DNA from: VAXT01 sp963794605
Lineage (GTDB): Bacteria; Actinomycetota; Thermoleophilia; Gaiellales; Gaiellaceae
DNA length: 64,000 nt
NCBI GenBank assembly: GCA_963794605.1
Contig: CAWCEN010000002.1
Coordinates: 496,001-560,000, forward strand
Reading direction: 5' to 3'
Shown piece after piece: positions 63,189 to 64,000 of the stretch. Made by a program: the position numbers and the translations under genes. A model generated the notes under the pieces. It had not been told where the DNA came from and searched no databases. It saw only the letters and a program-made list of their open reading frames with translations. Every line of letters begins with the position of its first letter. Position 1 is the first letter of the stretch.

Positions 63189-64000
63189 TCAGACGTCTAG
63201 GAACCTGACGTCCTTCGCGTTCGTCTCGATGAAATCGCGCCGCGGCTCGACCTGGTCGCCCATCAGCATCGAGAACATCCGATCGGCGGCTGCCGCATCC
63301 TCCACCTCGACCTTGACCAGCATGCGGTTCGCGGGGTCCATCGTCGTCGCCCAGAGCTCCTCCGGGTTCATCTCGCCGAGGCCCTTGAAACGTCCGACGT
63401 TGATCCCCTCTTTCGCGAGGTCGAGCGCCTCGTGACGGAGCCCCTCGAACGTGTCGGCCATGCGCGCCTTCTTGCCCAGAGTGAGCTCGAAGGGCGGCAT
63501 GCCGACGATCTCGACGAGACGTGCGTAGGAGCGGCGCAGGTTCGCGTAGACAGGCGAGGCGAAGACAGCAGTCGGAATCGTCACATGGCTGGCAGCGCTC
63601 GACTCGACTTCGACGACCTTGATCGTGGTCGACTCGTCCGTCTGCTCGAGGATCGACAGCTCGTGGCCGTCCTCTCCCACGGACAGGAGCGTCTTCGCAA
63701 GGTCCTTCCCGGCAGCGTCGTCGATGTCGACCTCGACGAGCCGGTGGCCGATCACGAAGTTCGCGGCTGCGCTGCCGAAGTCGGCCCGCAGGCGGGCGGC
63801 CCAGCCCTCGAACTCGTTCAGCGCCCTCGTGAACCGCCGGTAGCGGGCCTCCGTGAGCTGCTGGCCGTCGCCGTCTCGGGCCGAGAGGACGATGTCCTTG
63901 ACTCGCTCCCGGACGAGGATGTCCTCGAACTGCGACTCCTTCTCGACGTACTGCTCCCGGCTCCCGATCTTCACGCGGTAGAGCGGCGGGACCGCGATGT
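63189..64000 (-). CDS. gyrB: DNA gyrase subunit B, C-terminal part (5' end outside window)
   Basis: The frame is open to the window edge; about 270 residues are visible. They begin PPLYRVKIGSREQYVEKESQ, the end of the TOPRIM region, and finish RFKGLGEMNPEELWATTMDP, ANRMLVKVEVEDAAAADRMF and SMLMGDQVEPRRDFIETN. In between lies an insertion-like helical segment that includes LNEFEGWAARLRADFGSAAA. GyrB supplies the ATPase and TOPRIM parts of gyrase. The gene is read into gyrA. The N-terminal ATPase region cannot be judged. Confidence 0.96.
   Translation of the reverse strand, partial: IAVPPLYRVKIGSREQYVEKESQFEDILVRERVKDIVLSARDGDGQQLTEARYRRFTRALNEFEGWAARLRADFGSAAANFVIGHRLVEVDIDDAAGKDLAKTLLSVGEDGHELSILEQTDESTTIKVVEVESSAASHVTIPTAVFASPVYANLRRSYARLVEIVGMPPFELTLGKKARMADTFEGLRHEALDLAKEGINVGRFKGLGEMNPEELWATTMDPANRMLVKVEVEDAAAADRMFSMLMGDQVEPRRDFIETNAKDVRFLDV

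Overview
The window is high-GC bacterial chromosome. Genes are tightly packed, start-stop overlaps (ATGA, GTGA, TTGA) are frequent, and many starts are GTG. The content suggests a free-living actinobacterium: a one-membrane type IV pilus locus (PilM, PilN, PilO and PilC with no secretin), a Ku/LigD end-joining pair, an MMPL exporter, a polyprenol-phosphate-mannose-synthase-like enzyme and a tandem GNAT protein. A deep-branching lineage such as Thermoleophilia fits best, but that is inference; no rRNA or other decisive marker is present. I see no tRNA, rRNA, CRISPR array, transposase, integrase or phage gene.

Layout. 0-2 kb: the end of a membrane glycosyltransferase-like protein. 2-16 kb: a large type IV pilus / competence-type locus, almost all on the minus strand. 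In transcription order it reads PilX-like protein, second PilT-like ATPase, prepilin with a fibronectin-like domain, PilD, PilB; then, past a plus-strand response regulator, PilA, PilT, PilM, PilN, PilO, a SPOR-like protein, a PilV-like prepilin and PilC. 16-21.6 kb: MMPL transporter, Hsp20 and Lon, and a small YtxH-like protein ending in a double hairpin. 21.8-26 kb: a zinc-type operon znuA-znuC-znuB-yibE/F-like, divergent from a Zur-like regulator. 26-35 kb: M23 peptidase, two half-size TauE/SafE proteins, trehalose phosphatase, an ABC-2 exporter, PolX with a HAD protein, a Dpm1-like glycosyltransferase, thioredoxin and an orphan DppB-type permease. 35-38.2 kb: thiD-thiM-thiE-thiL under a TPP riboswitch. 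38-46.4 kb: MrfA/YprA-like helicase, LOG-like protein, type II NADH dehydrogenase, GNAT, LigD and Ku. 46.6-55 kb: a lipid block (accA, accD, fabF, fabG, fabD, fabH, fabZ) with biotin ligase alongside. 55-64 kb: peptidoglycan amidase, NfeD protease plus slipin, GalT-like protein, MerR-like regulator, gyrA and the 3' part of gyrB.

How the parts work together. The pilus locus carries the whole cytoplasmic and inner-membrane machine: extension and retraction ATPases, platform, PilMNO, prepilin peptidase and several pilins. A palindrome GACCCA-N2-TGGGTC stands upstream of pilA, once perfect and once with one mismatch, and a further perfect copy lies just beyond pilC; it is a candidate operator. 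The znu operon probably delivers zinc under control of the neighbouring Zur-like protein. The acc and fab genes with biotin ligase supply malonyl-CoA and fatty-acid elongation, but no acpP lies in the cluster.

Caution on quality. At least thirteen single-base frame breaks interrupt otherwise conserved reading frames (pilV-like, pilN, pilT, pilA, FN3 prepilin, pilX-like, lon, an ABC ATPase, a HAD gene and a GNAT gene). Most look like one extra base. I annotate these genes across the break; the breaks may be assembly errors, though they are densest in the pilus locus.
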